DNA of 64,000 nt from Ectopseudomonas chengduensis (GTDB lineage Bacteria; Pseudomonadota; Gammaproteobacteria; Pseudomonadales; Pseudomonadaceae). The translations under genes were made by a program, and so were the position numbers. Below the pieces are notes generated by a model. That model saw nothing but the letters and a program-made list of their open reading frames with translations, was not told the origin of the DNA and did not search any database. Numbering within the stretch: the stretch's first letter is position 1; each line of letters starts with the position of its first letter. The stretch is taken from NCBI RefSeq assembly GCF_015712065.1, contig NZ_JACFYZ010000004.1, positions 326,309-390,308 on the forward strand. Reading direction: 5' to 3'. Of the stretch, positions 44,084 through 54,294 are shown one piece after another.

Positions 44084-45427
44084 TCATGGTGCCTCGTCCG
44101 CGATTTGCAGGGGCAGCAGCGGCTGGTCCGACTCCTGCAGCGTGCGGTTGATGCGTACGATGAAATGGTTGATTTCCTCGCGATCACGCTGCTCGCTCAG
44201 ATGGCGCTCGGCGGTGTCGCGCACACTGCGTGCATGGCGCAGCAGATCGGCGCGTTGCTCGCGGCTGGCAGGACGATGCAGCAGGTTCTTGAAGGCCTGC
44301 AGCAGGCTGACCAGTACACAGACATCGGTGGCGCCGTAGGCGCGTATCGGCCCCAGCAGTTGCAGCAGCAATTGGTCCAGCGACAGTTCCTGGTAGCACA
44401 GCCGTGGTGGCTCGTCGGGCAGGCTGGCGAAGTCTCGCTCGGACAGCGCCAGGCGCCGACTCAGCAGCACGCTGAGCAGATCCACCGTCTTGATCGCTGT
44501 GCCCGGATCGTTGATGCCGGGGCTCAGTGCCTTCACGGCGATCTCCGACATCTGCCGGCAACCGAAGAAGTAATGGGTGCTGGCGTACTCTTCAATGAAG
44601 AAATCGAAGCAATCGAGCAGTTGCTGGCAGACGGCTTCATCCAGCGGACGTTCCAGGCGAAACAGCGGGTGGCCCTCGCTAACGAAGAAACCGCGGTGGG
44701 CGAGTACCGTCATCCGTACCTGATGGCGCTGCAGCAGCGTGTTGACCTCTTTGACGTTGAGCTCCTTGAAGTAGCCGTTGCGCTGCGCGTGAACGGTGAT
44801 CCACTCACTGTCATCCGGCCACTGGGGTGCGGCGTCGCGCGAAGCTGGACTGCCGCCGCAGGCATTGAGCTTTGCCAGGCTGGTGTTGTAGAGGTTGCCA
44901 AGGATGTGCTCGACCTGAATCGACTGCGAAATCGAGCGGATGAAGTGCACGAACAGGCCCAGGCAGACGATGCCCAGGGCCAGGGTTATGAGCACGCCGA
45001 GGCTGGGTATCCGCTCATTGTTGCCCTGCTCGATGGTGGTGATCAGCAGCAGCGCGTAGAGGATGGTGCCGAGGTAGAACCCCAGGGTTTTCTGGTGCCC
45101 CTTGTTGCTGACCAGACCGGGAATCACCCGTGGTGACAGCGATGCGGCTGCGTTGTTGAGCACCACCATCACCATCGAGAAACTGAACACCATCAATGAC
45201 AGAATGCCCGTGACCAGCGTGCCGAGGATCAGCCTGGCATTGTCGGCATTGCTTACCAGGCCGAGATCGACGCGATCCTTGAACGCCGTCATCCATGGCT
45301 GGTACTCGGCAGCCATGGTCAGCAGGCACAGCAGGAAGAAGCCACTGGCAATCAGCGTCGGGTAGAACGCCAGGCTGTGGATGATGCGCTGGTAGGCGCG
45401 AAAGAGGATGTTGCTGGGTACGGCCAT
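44084..45427 (-). CDS. DUF2254 membrane protein
   Basis: 447 residues. Four membrane segments lie in the first ~190 residues (PTLIASGFFLLCLLTMAA, LGTLVTGILSLMVFSFSMVMVVLN, FYLGTILYALLLITTI, LGVLITLALGIVCLGLFVHF). The cytoplasmic remainder (VRMTVLAHRGFFVSEGHPLF, EIAVKALSPGINDPGTAIKTVDLL) is the conserved DUF2254 region with the S-P-G-I-N-D-P motif. Function unknown. Start at 45425-45427 chosen for the first Met near the hydrophobic region. Confidence 0.85.
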   Translation of the reverse strand: MAVPSNILFRAYQRIIHSLAFYPTLIASGFFLLCLLTMAAEYQPWMTAFKDRVDLGLVSNADNARLILGTLVTGILSLMVFSFSMVMVVLNNAAASLSPRVIPGLVSNKGHQKTLGFYLGTILYALLLITTIEQGNNERIPSLGVLITLALGIVCLGLFVHFIRSISQSIQVEHILGNLYNTSLAKLNACGGSPASRDAAPQWPDDSEWITVHAQRNGYFKELNVKEVNTLLQRHQVRMTVLAHRGFFVSEGHPLFRLERPLDEAVCQQLLDCFDFFIEEYASTHYFFGCRQMSEIAVKALSPGINDPGTAIKTVDLLSVLLSRRLALSERDFASLPDEPPRLCYQELSLDQLLLQLLGPIRAYGATDVCVLVSLLQAFKNLLHRPASREQRADLLRHARSVRDTAERHLSEQRDREEINHFIVRINRTLQESDQPLLPLQIADEAP

Positions 45428-45512
45428 TGGCGAATCCGTCGTGAATGGCGATGACCGCACTATAGCTGTGAAGCTGGCAGGCGGCGGTCTCTAAGACCAG
45501 CCGCCTGCTGAC

Positions 45513-46712
45513 TCAGTTCACGCAGACCCGAGCGATGGCGTCGGCCAACTGGTCCAGCCGGCTGGCATCCAGGCCGGCGACGTTGGCGCGGCCGCTGCCG
45601 ACCATGTACACGCTGAACTCCTCGCGCAGGCGTTGCACCTGCAGCGGCGACAAGCCGGTGTAGGAGAACATGCCGCGCTGTTCGGCGATATGCGCGAAGC
45701 GCTCGCTCAGACCGTGCGGTGCCAGCGCCTCGACCAGGCCGTGACGCAGGCTGGCGACGCGCAGGCGCATGCTTTCCAGCTCGTCCAGCCACAGCGCCTT
45801 GAGTTCTTCGTCGCCGAGAATCTGCGCCACCACGGCGGCGCCATGGGCCGGCGGCGTCGACCACAGGTTGCGGGCGATGGAGGCCAGCTGACTGCGGATG
45901 TCGATGAGCTTTTCGGCGTCGCCGGCGCAGACGAGCAGGGCGCCGGTGCGCTCGCGGTAGAGACCGAAGTTCTTCGAGCAGGAACTGGTGATCAGCAGCT
46001 CCGGCAGTTCGGCGGCGAACAGGCGCACGGCCCAGGCATCTTCTTCCAGGCCATCACCGAAGCCCTGGTAGGCAAAGTCGATCAGCGGCAGTAGCTCACG
46101 CGCCTTGACTACCTCCAGCACGCGTTTCCAATCGTGCGGGGTGAGGTCGAAGCCGGTGGGGTTATGGCAGCAAGCGTGTAGCAGCACCACGTCGCCCTTG
46201 GGCAGGTGGGTCAGGGCGGCAATCATGGCTTCCACGTCGAGGTGGTTGTCAGCGCCGACGTAGGGGTAGTGGCCAACCTTGAGTCCGGCCTCGGCGAACA
46301 GGGTTTCATGGATCGGCCAGGTCGGATCGCTCAGCCAGATACCGCGCCCCGGCAGGCAGTGACGAATGAAATCACCCGCCAGGCGCAGGGCGCCGGTGCC
46401 ACCCAGTGTTTGCGTCGCGCCGGCACGCTGCTCGGCGAGCAGGGCCGAGTCGGCTCCCAGCACCAGCTGGCTCAGGAGCGTGCCGAACGCCGCGTCGCCA
46501 TGGCCGCCGATGTAGGTCTTGGTCAACTCGAAGTCGATCAGGCGCTGCTCGGCCAGCTTCACTGCGCGCGGGATCGGCGTCAGGCCCTGAGCGTCCTTGT
46601 ACACGCCGACGCCAAGGTCCAGGCGCGCCGGGTTGCTGTCGAGGCGATAGACTTCCATCAGGCTGAGGATGGGATCGCCCGGCACGCGGACGATCTGGGC
46701 GAAATGGCTCAC
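45513..46712 (-). CDS. phhC: Aromatic amino acid aminotransferase
   Basis: 399 residues of the class I PLP aminotransferase fold (aspartate/tyrosine type): [76 protein letters not shown] and the PLP Lys in [17 protein letters not shown]. It transaminates tyrosine from phenylalanine breakdown. GTG start at 46710-46712 overlaps the phhB stop (GTGA), as expected for a coupled phhB-phhC pair. Confidence 0.92.
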   Translation of the reverse strand: MSHFAQIVRVPGDPILSLMEVYRLDSNPARLDLGVGVYKDAQGLTPIPRAVKLAEQRLIDFELTKTYIGGHGDAAFGTLLSQLVLGADSALLAEQRAGATQTLGGTGALRLAGDFIRHCLPGRGIWLSDPTWPIHETLFAEAGLKVGHYPYVGADNHLDVEAMIAALTHLPKGDVVLLHACCHNPTGFDLTPHDWKRVLEVVKARELLPLIDFAYQGFGDGLEEDAWAVRLFAAELPELLITSSCSKNFGLYRERTGALLVCAGDAEKLIDIRSQLASIARNLWSTPPAHGAAVVAQILGDEELKALWLDELESMRLRVASLRHGLVEALAPHGLSERFAHIAEQRGMFSYTGLSPLQVQRLREEFSVYMVGSGRANVAGLDASRLDQLADAIARVCVN

Positions 46713-47062
46713 TTGCGGCCCTCGGCGCTGGCAGCCAGCACATCGGTACGCGCGGCCATGATGAAGTCGTTGCGGTGCAGGCCGCGCATCTCGTGGCTCC
46801 ACCAGGTGACGGTGACCTTGCCCCATTCGGTGAGCAGGGCCGGGTGGTGGCCGACTTCCTCGGCAATGGCGCCCACGGCGTTGGTGAAGGCCAGGGCATG
46901 GCGAAAGTTCTTGAACAGGTACACGCGCTCCAGCTCCATATGGTCGCCGCGTACCTCGATGTTCCAGTCGGGGATCTCGCGGATCAGCTCGGCCAGTTCT
47001 TCATCGGTCACTTTCGGCGCATCGGCGCGGCAGGCTTCGCATTGGGCTTGGGCAAGGCTCAT
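46709..47062 (-). CDS. phhB: Pterin-4-alpha-carbinolamine dehydratase
   Basis: 117 residues: [70 protein letters not shown] is the complete PCD/DCoH domain with the catalytic His pair in GHHP. It recycles the tetrahydropterin used by PhhA. AGGAGA before the ATG. Overlaps phhC by four bases. Confidence 0.95.
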   Translation of the reverse strand: MSLAQAQCEACRADAPKVTDEELAELIREIPDWNIEVRGDHMELERVYLFKNFRHALAFTNAVGAIAEEVGHHPALLTEWGKVTVTWWSHEMRGLHRNDFIMAARTDVLAASAEGRK

Positions 47063-47111
47063 TGGGGTTCTCCTGGGTAAACAATGTAATGACAGTAGTT
47101 GATCATCGAGT

Positions 47112-47395
47112 GTAGGAGCCGCGCCCTCGCGGCGAATCGCGGGGGCAACGCCGATAAGGGAGTCAGGCCACAATCGTTTCGCGCCGGGGGCGGCGCTCCT
47201 ACAGGGCGATGCATCGCACCAAGGTGTAGGAGTCGCGCCCCGCGGCGAATCGAGCGGGCAACGCCGATGATGGAGTAAGGCCGCAATCGTTTCGCGCCGG
47301 GGCGGCGCTCCTACAGGACGGCGGATCGCACCATCGTGTAGAGGGTATGCCCACGCGGCGAATCGAGAGGGCAACGCCATTCGTGCGTAATGGGA
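47112..47395. repeat. Tandem ~114-bp palindromic repeats between phhA and phhB
   Basis: Two full units (47112-47202 and 47226-47314 cores, ~114 bp period) and a partial third (from 47338) lie head to tail. Each begins GTAGGAG(C/T)CGCGCC and ends GGCGGCGCTCCTAC, forming an internal palindrome with GGCGAATCG. No gene is seen in 47063-47404. Confidence 0.8.
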
Positions 47396-47404
47396 AGTCA
47401 CGGT

Positions 47405-48190
47405 CTACGCGGCTTTCGGCGGAAACTTGGGTGCGTGCAAACCCAGCGCCATGGCCTGATGCACCAGCGCCATGATGTCTTCCTGAGCCAGCTCGAACAG
47501 GTGCTTGAGCTCGGGCAGGACGAAGTACACCGGCTGCAGGATATCGATGCGATACGGCGTGCGCATCGCTTCCAGTGCATCGAAGGGCTGGTGTTCGGGC
47601 ACGTCGGAAAGCGCGTAGAGGGTTTCCTTCGGCGAGGAGAGGATGCCGCCACCATAGATGCGCCGGCCCTGTGGGGTGTCGAGCAGGCCGAACTCGATGG
47701 TCAGCCAGTACAGCCGCGCCAGGTAGACGCGCTGCTCTTTCGTGGCCTTGAGACCGAGCTTGCCGTAGGTGTGAGTGAATTCGGCGAACCAGGGATTGGT
47801 CAGCAGCGGACAGTGGCCGAAGATCTCGTGGAAGATGTCCGGTTCCTGCAGGTAGTCCAGCTCCTCGGGCTTGCGGATGAAGGTGGCGACGGGAAACTGC
47901 TTGCTGGCCAGCAGCTCGAAGAAGGTCTGGAAGGGGATCAGCGCCGGCACTCGCGCCACGCGCCAACCGGTGCTGGCTTCGAGCGCACGATTGATCTCGC
48001 CGAGCTGCGGAATGCGCTCCAGCGGCAGGCCGAGCTGTTCGATACCGTCCAGATACTCTTGGCAGGCGCGGTTCTCGATCACCTTCAACTGGCGAGTGAT
48101 CAGGGTGTTCCACACCTGATGTTCGCTTTCTGGGTAATGGATAAAGCCACTCTCGTCCGGTTCCCGTGCCAGGTACTGCGTACTCTTCAT
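47405..48190 (-). CDS. phhA: Phenylalanine-4-hydroxylase
   Basis: 261 residues. Non-haem iron ligands His121 and His126 in FHEIFGHCPLL and Glu166 in WLTIEFGLLDT are present, with pterin-binding residues in the FPVATFIRKPEELDYLQEPD region. Bacterial, catalytic-domain-only form. It makes tyrosine from phenylalanine with tetrahydropterin. The ATG at 48188-48190 follows AAGGAGGCAGCG. An AAGAACAA motif (48213-48220, minus strand) of Hfq/Crc type lies just upstream. Divergent from phhR. Confidence 0.96.
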   Translation of the reverse strand: MKSTQYLAREPDESGFIHYPESEHQVWNTLITRQLKVIENRACQEYLDGIEQLGLPLERIPQLGEINRALEASTGWRVARVPALIPFQTFFELLASKQFPVATFIRKPEELDYLQEPDIFHEIFGHCPLLTNPWFAEFTHTYGKLGLKATKEQRVYLARLYWLTIEFGLLDTPQGRRIYGGGILSSPKETLYALSDVPEHQPFDALEAMRTPYRIDILQPVYFVLPELKHLFELAQEDIMALVHQAMALGLHAPKFPPKAA

Positions 48191-48594
48191 CGCTGCCTCC
48201 TTCAGGGGGCTGTTGTTCTTGTCTTGACCCGAGCATGCCGCTGATTGCTCGGGTTGAAAGCAGGCAGATGAGAGGCGGTGCCTTGCGCAGCGCCCAGAAA
48301 CTGTAAAATTTTGATTACGATTTTGCCGAAATGGCGAATATCCAGCTTGCTGGTTGGTTTTGCTGTCACATATTCTTGACGGAAATTATGCTGCACGCGT
48401 CGATTTGTGCGACCCGGCGGCCACAACAACAAGACCAAGACGCTATTCACGGCCTCGCGAGCTAGAGCGATACAAGGCGAAAATGAGAGAGGAAGCGGAG
48501 TGTACTTTTGTACATGAGCATTCCGAGCTTGTTTTTAACGCAGTAGCGCCGACGCGCAGCAGGCCGTGGATGGCGTCTAACAAGAGCCTGAGCC
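48191..48594. other. phhA-phhR divergent region
   Basis: Besides the palindromic element at 48438-48578, it contains TGTAAAATTTTGATTACG (48302-48319), a partial match to the TyrR/PhhR box TGTAAA-N6-TTTACA, suitably placed for activation of phhA. TTCTTGACGGAAATTATG (48373-48390) offers a TTGACG -35-like element for phhR. No gene seen. Confidence 0.5.
48438..48578 (+). repeat. ERIC-like 141-bp imperfect palindrome, copy B (leader side of phhR)
   Basis: Arms AGACGCTATTCACGGCCT and AGGCCGTGGATGGCGTCT pair fully with T-G wobbles at the same two positions as copy A. The unpaired blocks CGCGAGCTAGAGC, AAGGCGAA, GAAGCGGAG, TGAGCATTC, AACGCAG and CCGACGCGCAGCAG are shared with copy A, while stem bases differ in compensated fashion. 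It ends 16 nt before the phhR start codon. Confidence 0.85.
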
Positions 48595-50148
<1,554 letters not shown>

Positions 50149-50150
50149 GC

Positions 50151-50229
50151 GTAGGGTGCGCCGCGCGCACCAATGCTCCGCTGGCCGTGGCTGATGCCTG
50201 CAATTTTCGGTGCGCACGGCGCACCCTAG
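50151..50229. repeat. REP doublet (GTAGGGTGCGCC family)
   Basis: Units at 50151-50171 and 50209-50229 in inverted orientation between the convergent phhR and deaminase genes. Confidence 0.8.
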
Positions 50230-50233
50230 GTTT

Positions 50234-50788
50234 TCAACGACCGCCGCGCCAGGCCGCGACTACGCGCTCGCGCATCGCCCGGCGGTCCTGCAGGCGCTCG
50301 ATCAGTTGCTCGGCCAGGTCGAGCCAGTAGGGATCGGCCTTGGCCTGAACCACCGCAAGCCCGGAAGCGAGATTGGCCCATGCCGGAGGCAGGCGGCCGT
50401 GGCGTAGGGCGAAGCCGCCGTCACGGTCGCGCGCCAGATAGCGTACGCGGGTGATGCCGGCCAGCAGGATACGGCCGTAGCACATCAGGCAGGGCTCGAG
50501 GCTGACGTAGAGGGTCAGATCTCGGCGGTCGACCTGCGCATGTTCGCTTTCGAGCTGGTCGAGCACCCGCATCTCGGCGTGGGCGGCGCTGGCATAGGCC
50601 GGGGCGAACACCTGATTTCGACCGTTGCACAGCAGTTCACCTGCGCCATCCACCAGCAAGGCGCCGACCGCATAACAGCCTTCCTCGACTGCCAGCAGGG
50701 CCTGTTCGCAACAGAGCCTGGCCCAGGTGTCATCGGCATGAGTGTTGGCTGGCGCCTGCTGCAACAGGGCGAGGTGTTCCGGGTGCAT
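50234..50788 (-). CDS. Nucleoside/cytidine deaminase-family protein
   Basis: 184 residues. Zinc-site motifs HAEMRVLDQ (H-A-E) and EPCLMCYGRILLAGI (P-C-x-x-C) define the CMP/dCMP and tRNA-adenosine deaminase superfamily. GALLVDGAGELLCNGRNQVF is the typical first strand pair. The C-terminal ~50 residues are not typical of TadA. The substrate could be guanine, cytosine or another base. GGAGG lies 5 bp before the ATG at 50786-50788. Confidence 0.8.
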   Translation of the reverse strand: MHPEHLALLQQAPANTHADDTWARLCCEQALLAVEEGCYAVGALLVDGAGELLCNGRNQVFAPAYASAAHAEMRVLDQLESEHAQVDRRDLTLYVSLEPCLMCYGRILLAGITRVRYLARDRDGGFALRHGRLPPAWANLASGLAVVQAKADPYWLDLAEQLIERLQDRRAMRERVVAAWRGGR

Positions 50789-50899
50789 GCGTACCTCCAA
50801 GGCCAAAAAGGCGTCGCGGGAGTATGGCCTGCCATGTGACTGGCGCCCTACGACCTTGGTGCAATAGGCAGGGCAGGGGGCTGCGGCGACACTGAGTAC

Positions 50900-50997
50900 G
50901 TCCCGATCATCCTGCGTGATTTGGGTGCAAGCGTTTCCGCATTCCTTTCGAGGAATGCCTTGAATGGGCGGGCGACCAATTTGGTCGCCCTTTTTTT
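50900..50997 (+). ncRNA. Candidate small RNA with UUCG hairpin and terminator
   Basis: GCATTCCT-TTCG-AGGAATGC (50939-50958) is a perfect stem with a UUCG tetraloop, followed by the terminator at 50970-50997. The gene to the left is on the minus strand and phhR ends 750 bp upstream, so the plus-strand terminator has no gene to serve. An independent transcript is likely; its 5' end is a guess. Confidence 0.45.
50970..50997 (+). terminator. Rho-independent terminator
   Basis: GGGCGACCA (50970-50978), loop ATT, TGGTCGCCC (50982-50990), then seven T's. Confidence 0.88.
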
Positions 50998-51017
50998 GCC
51001 CGGAATTTTACCTGGCG

Positions 51018-51905
51018 CTACACACCCTGGTTCAGCCGGTCGATCAGCGCGCGCACACTGCCCGGCAGCGCATCCAGCTCGCGCACCAGCATGCTGCGTT
51101 CACGCACCGCCCAGGCCTCGTCCAGCTGCAGGATGGCCAGCTGCATGGTGCGGCTGTGCCGGCGTGCGGCCGACTCGGGAATGATGCCGATGCCGACGCC
51201 GCCTTCGATCATTCGGCAGATCGCCTCGAAGCTCGATACCTGGATACGCAGGGCCAGGTTGCCGCCGAGTTTCTCCACCTGTTCACGCAGGAAGCTCAGC
51301 AGCGTGCTGCCCTCGTGCAGGCCGATGTGCTGGTAGGCGAGGGTGTCGTTGAAGCTCACCGATGGCCGCCGCGCCAGGGCATGGCCCAGCGGCACCGCCA
51401 GCACCAGGCGGTCGGTGCTGAAGTGCAGCACCTGCAGGCCGGGTGCCTGAACCGGGCCGGCGATGATGCCGAGATCTGCTGCGCCATCGAGTACCCCACG
51501 AACGATGTCGCGGCTCAGGCGCTCCTGCAGGTCGACGGTGACGCCGGGGCGTTCGGCGAGAAAGCCGGCCAGCACCTCGGGGAGAAATTCGGTCACTGCC
51601 GTGGTGTTGGCGAAGATGCGGATATGCCCGGCGGCGTCGGTGCCGTATTCGGTGAATTCGCTTTTCAGGTAATCCACCTGGCGCATGATCAGCCGCGCAT
51701 GCTGCAGCAGGCGCTGGCCGGCCGGGGTCAGCTCGACGCCACGGCTGTCGCGGTACAGCAGGCGGCTGCCGAGCTGGCTTTCCAGTGCTTTGATCCGCGC
51801 GCTGGCGGCGGCCGGCGAGAGAAACGCCTTGCGCGCGCCCTGGGTCAGGCTGGGCGACTCGGCGATATGGATGAACAGGCGCAGGTCGGGCAGATCGAAA
51901 TGCAT
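51018..51905 (-). CDS. LysR-family regulator of the itaconate operon
   Basis: 295 residues. HTH: LPDLRLFIHIAESPSLTQGARKAFLSPAAASARIKALESQLGSRLLYRDSRGVELTPAGQRLL. The effector domain (IRIFANTTAVTEFLPEVLAGFLAERPGVTVDLQERLSRDIVRGVLDGAADLGI) is closely similar to the LysR protein at 61655, pointing to duplication. Start at 51903-51905 is preferred since AGGAA lies 9 bp upstream; the ATG at 51914 directly abuts it. It is divergent from the ich operon, as the corresponding regulator (PA0877) is in P. aeruginosa. Confidence 0.88.
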   Translation of the reverse strand: MHFDLPDLRLFIHIAESPSLTQGARKAFLSPAAASARIKALESQLGSRLLYRDSRGVELTPAGQRLLQHARLIMRQVDYLKSEFTEYGTDAAGHIRIFANTTAVTEFLPEVLAGFLAERPGVTVDLQERLSRDIVRGVLDGAADLGIIAGPVQAPGLQVLHFSTDRLVLAVPLGHALARRPSVSFNDTLAYQHIGLHEGSTLLSFLREQVEKLGGNLALRIQVSSFEAICRMIEGGVGIGIIPESAARRHSRTMQLAILQLDEAWAVRERSMLVRELDALPGSVRALIDRLNQGV

Positions 51906-51929
51906 GGTGGCCATTTCCTGAGGTCATTC

Positions 51930-51994
51930 GTAGGAGCCCGCTTGCGGGCGATCACTGGCGATCTGTAAAGCATCGCCCGCAAGCGGGCTCCTAC
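51930..51994. repeat. REP doublet (GTAGGAGCC family) in the divergent promoter region
   Basis: GTAGGAGCCCGCTTGCGGGC (51930) and GCCCGCAAGCGGGCTCCTAC (ending 51994), between the LysR gene and ich. The REP pushes the operator region toward 51995-52106. Confidence 0.8.
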
Positions 51995-52106
51995 AGGATT
52001 CGTGTTAAGCATATCCGAACGCTGGTTTAAATAAATGCGGATTCTCTGAACGCGTGCAGCATCGCATGCTCCAGCTCACACAAGAACCGAGCTGGAACCT
52101 GCCCCC

Positions 52107-52934
52107 ATGAGTGATTCTGCTTTTTCCGCCTGGATCGGTCGTAGTGAAGAAGCCCACGACCAACTCAGCCGCAACCTGGTCAAGCGCATCGCCGCCACCT
52201 TCGGCGAAGCCACGCCGGCCCATGGCGAGGCGCTGCCGCCGCTGTGGCACTGGGCGTTTTTTCAAGAGCCGGTCGCCGAGAACGGTCTGGGCGAGGACGG
52301 CCATCCGGCGCGCGGAGGCTTTCTGCCGTCGGCCGACAACCGCAACCGCATGTGGGCCGGTGGCCGTATCGAGTTCATCCAGCCACTGCGGGTGGGCGGC
52401 GAAGCCAGCCGGGTATCGACCATCAAGCACATCGAGGAAAAGCACGGCCGCACCGGCGCGCTGCTGTTCGTCACCGTGCAGCACGACTACCTGCAGGGCG
52501 GCCAACTGGCCATCCGCGAAGAGCAGGACATCGTCTACCGCGAGCCCAGCCCGCCCAAGGCCAGCAGCGGCGAGCTGCTGGTCGCTGGTGACTGGCGCGA
52601 GGCGGTCACGCCGTCCAGCACGCTGCTGTTTCGCTACAGCGCCGTGACCTTCAACGGCCACCGCATCCATTACGACTGGCCCTACGTCACCGAAACCGAA
52701 GGCTACAGCGGCCTGGTGGTGCACGGCCCGCTGATCGCCACCCTGAACCTGCGCGCTTTCTGCCGCGCCAACCCGCAGGCGCGTCTGCGCCGCTTCGCCT
52801 ATCGCGGCCTGCGCCCGTTGATCGCACCGAACCCCTTCGAGGTGGGTGGGCGCATCAGTGGCGATGGCCACGCCGAGCTGTGGGCGGGTAACGAAGCCGG
52901 CCTGGCGCAGCGCGCCGAGGTGCAATTCGACTGA
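52107..52934 (+). CDS. ich: Itaconyl-CoA hydratase (MaoC/HTD2-like)
   Basis: 275 residues of the double hot-dog, mesaconyl-C4-CoA-hydratase-like family: WAGGRIEFIQPLRVGGEASRVSTIKHIEEKHGRTGALLFVTVQHDY in the first half; the hydratase segment LLFRYSAVTFNGHRIHYDWPYVTETEGYSGLVVHGPL with the HYDxPY...GLVVHGP motif in the second. It would hydrate itaconyl-CoA to (S)-citramalyl-CoA. The gene order that follows matches P. aeruginosa PA0878 onward, the basis for the symbol. First gene of the operon. Confidence 0.85.
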   Translation: MSDSAFSAWIGRSEEAHDQLSRNLVKRIAATFGEATPAHGEALPPLWHWAFFQEPVAENGLGEDGHPARGGFLPSADNRNRMWAGGRIEFIQPLRVGGEASRVSTIKHIEEKHGRTGALLFVTVQHDYLQGGQLAIREEQDIVYREPSPPKASSGELLVAGDWREAVTPSSTLLFRYSAVTFNGHRIHYDWPYVTETEGYSGLVVHGPLIATLNLRAFCRANPQARLRRFAYRGLRPLIAPNPFEVGGRISGDGHAELWAGNEAGLAQRAEVQFD

Positions 52935-53120
52935 TTAGTAGGGCGAACCGGGATGGTGATTTCGTAGGGCGGCCTCAGGAGCCTAAGCGAACAGTCCGCC
53001 GAACCATGCCAATACCGGCACCGCACCTAAGGCTCAGCTTTCTAACGGCGTACTGCTTCGCGAGTACGCCCTACATCGTTACCGGGCAGTGCCACGCCCA
53101 CATGATTTCGAGGAAGACCG

Positions 53121-54284
53121 ATGGACTACAACAATAACGAAGAACTCAACGCCATCCGTGAAGGCGTGCGCGCGCTCTGTGCGGAGTTCCCGGCCGAATA
53201 CTGGCGCAAGATCGATGAGGAGAAGGGCTTCCCGGAAGCCTTCGTCACGGCCATGACCGAGGCTGGCTGGCTGTCGGCGATGATCCCGGAAGAATACGGC
53301 GGCTCGGGTCTGGGCCTGGCCGAGGCGTCGGTGATCCTCGAGGAGGTCAACCACTGCGGCGGCAACTCCGGCACCATCCACGGGCAGATGTACAACATGT
53401 TCACCCTGCTGCGTAACGGCAGCGAGGAGCAGAAGCGCCACTACCTGCCCAAGCTGGCCAGCGGCGAGCTGCGTCTGCAGTCGATGGGCGTCACCGAGCC
53501 GACCACCGGCACCGACACCACCAAGATCAAGACCACCGCCGTGCGCCAAGGCGACAAGTACGTGATCAACGGGCAGAAGGTGTGGATCTCGCGCGTGCAG
53601 CATTCCGATCTGATGATCCTGCTGGCGCGCACCACGCCACTGGCCGAGGTGCAGCGCAAGTCTGAAGGCATGTCGATTTTTCTGGTCGACCTGCGCGAGG
53701 CCATCGGCAACGGCCTGACCGTGCAGCCGATCGCCAACATGGTCAACCACGAGACCAACGAGCTGTTCTTCGACAACCTGGAGATTCCCGCCAGCAGCCT
53801 GATCGGCGAAGAGGGCAAGGGTTTCCGCTACATCCTCGACGGCCTCAATGCCGAGCGCACGCTGATCGCTGCCGAGTGCATCGGTGACGGTCGCTGGTTC
53901 ATCGAGAAGTCCGCGCAGTACGCCCGCGACCGCGTGGTGTTCGGTCGGCCCATCGGCCAGAACCAGGGCGTGCAGTTCCCCATCGCCGAGGCGCACATCG
54001 AGATCGAGGCCGCCGACCTGATGCGCTGGCGCGCCTGCGAGGAATACGACGCCGGGCGCAACGCCGGGGCAGCGGCGAACATGGCCAAGTACCTGGCGGC
54101 CAAGGCCAGCTGGGAGGCGGCCAACGCCTGCCTGCAGACCCACGGCGGCTTCGGTTTCGCTAACGAATACGACGTCGAGCGCAAGTTCCGCGAAACCCGC
54201 CTGTACCAGGTGGCGCCGATCTCCACCAACCTGATCCTGAGCTACGTGGCCGAGCACTTGCTCGAACTGCCCCGTTCCTTCTGA
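53121..54284 (+). CDS. Acyl-CoA dehydrogenase of the itaconate cluster
   Basis: 387 residues with standard signatures: GWLSAMIPEEYGGSGLGLAEASVILEEV, LQSMGVTEPTTGTDTTKIKTTAVRQGDKYVINGQKVWIS, and the C-terminal LQTHGGFGFANEYDVERKFRETRLYQVAPIS. A FAD flavoenzyme; its substrate in the itaconate route is not established (perhaps methylsuccinyl-CoA or a related side branch). GAGGAAG before the ATG, and an AACAATAA motif (53130-53137) of Hfq/Crc type overlaps the first codons. 186 bp after ich. Confidence 0.9.
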   Translation: MDYNNNEELNAIREGVRALCAEFPAEYWRKIDEEKGFPEAFVTAMTEAGWLSAMIPEEYGGSGLGLAEASVILEEVNHCGGNSGTIHGQMYNMFTLLRNGSEEQKRHYLPKLASGELRLQSMGVTEPTTGTDTTKIKTTAVRQGDKYVINGQKVWISRVQHSDLMILLARTTPLAEVQRKSEGMSIFLVDLREAIGNGLTVQPIANMVNHETNELFFDNLEIPASSLIGEEGKGFRYILDGLNAERTLIAAECIGDGRWFIEKSAQYARDRVVFGRPIGQNQGVQFPIAEAHIEIEAADLMRWRACEEYDAGRNAGAAANMAKYLAAKASWEAANACLQTHGGFGFANEYDVERKFRETRLYQVAPISTNLILSYVAEHLLELPRSF

Positions 54285-54294
54285 GGCCGCGACC

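Noticed and set aside
47112..47395. Tandem repeats between phhA and phhB as a CRISPR array
   Set aside because: Units are ~114 bp, palindromic and directly adjacent; they are REP-like, not repeat-spacer.
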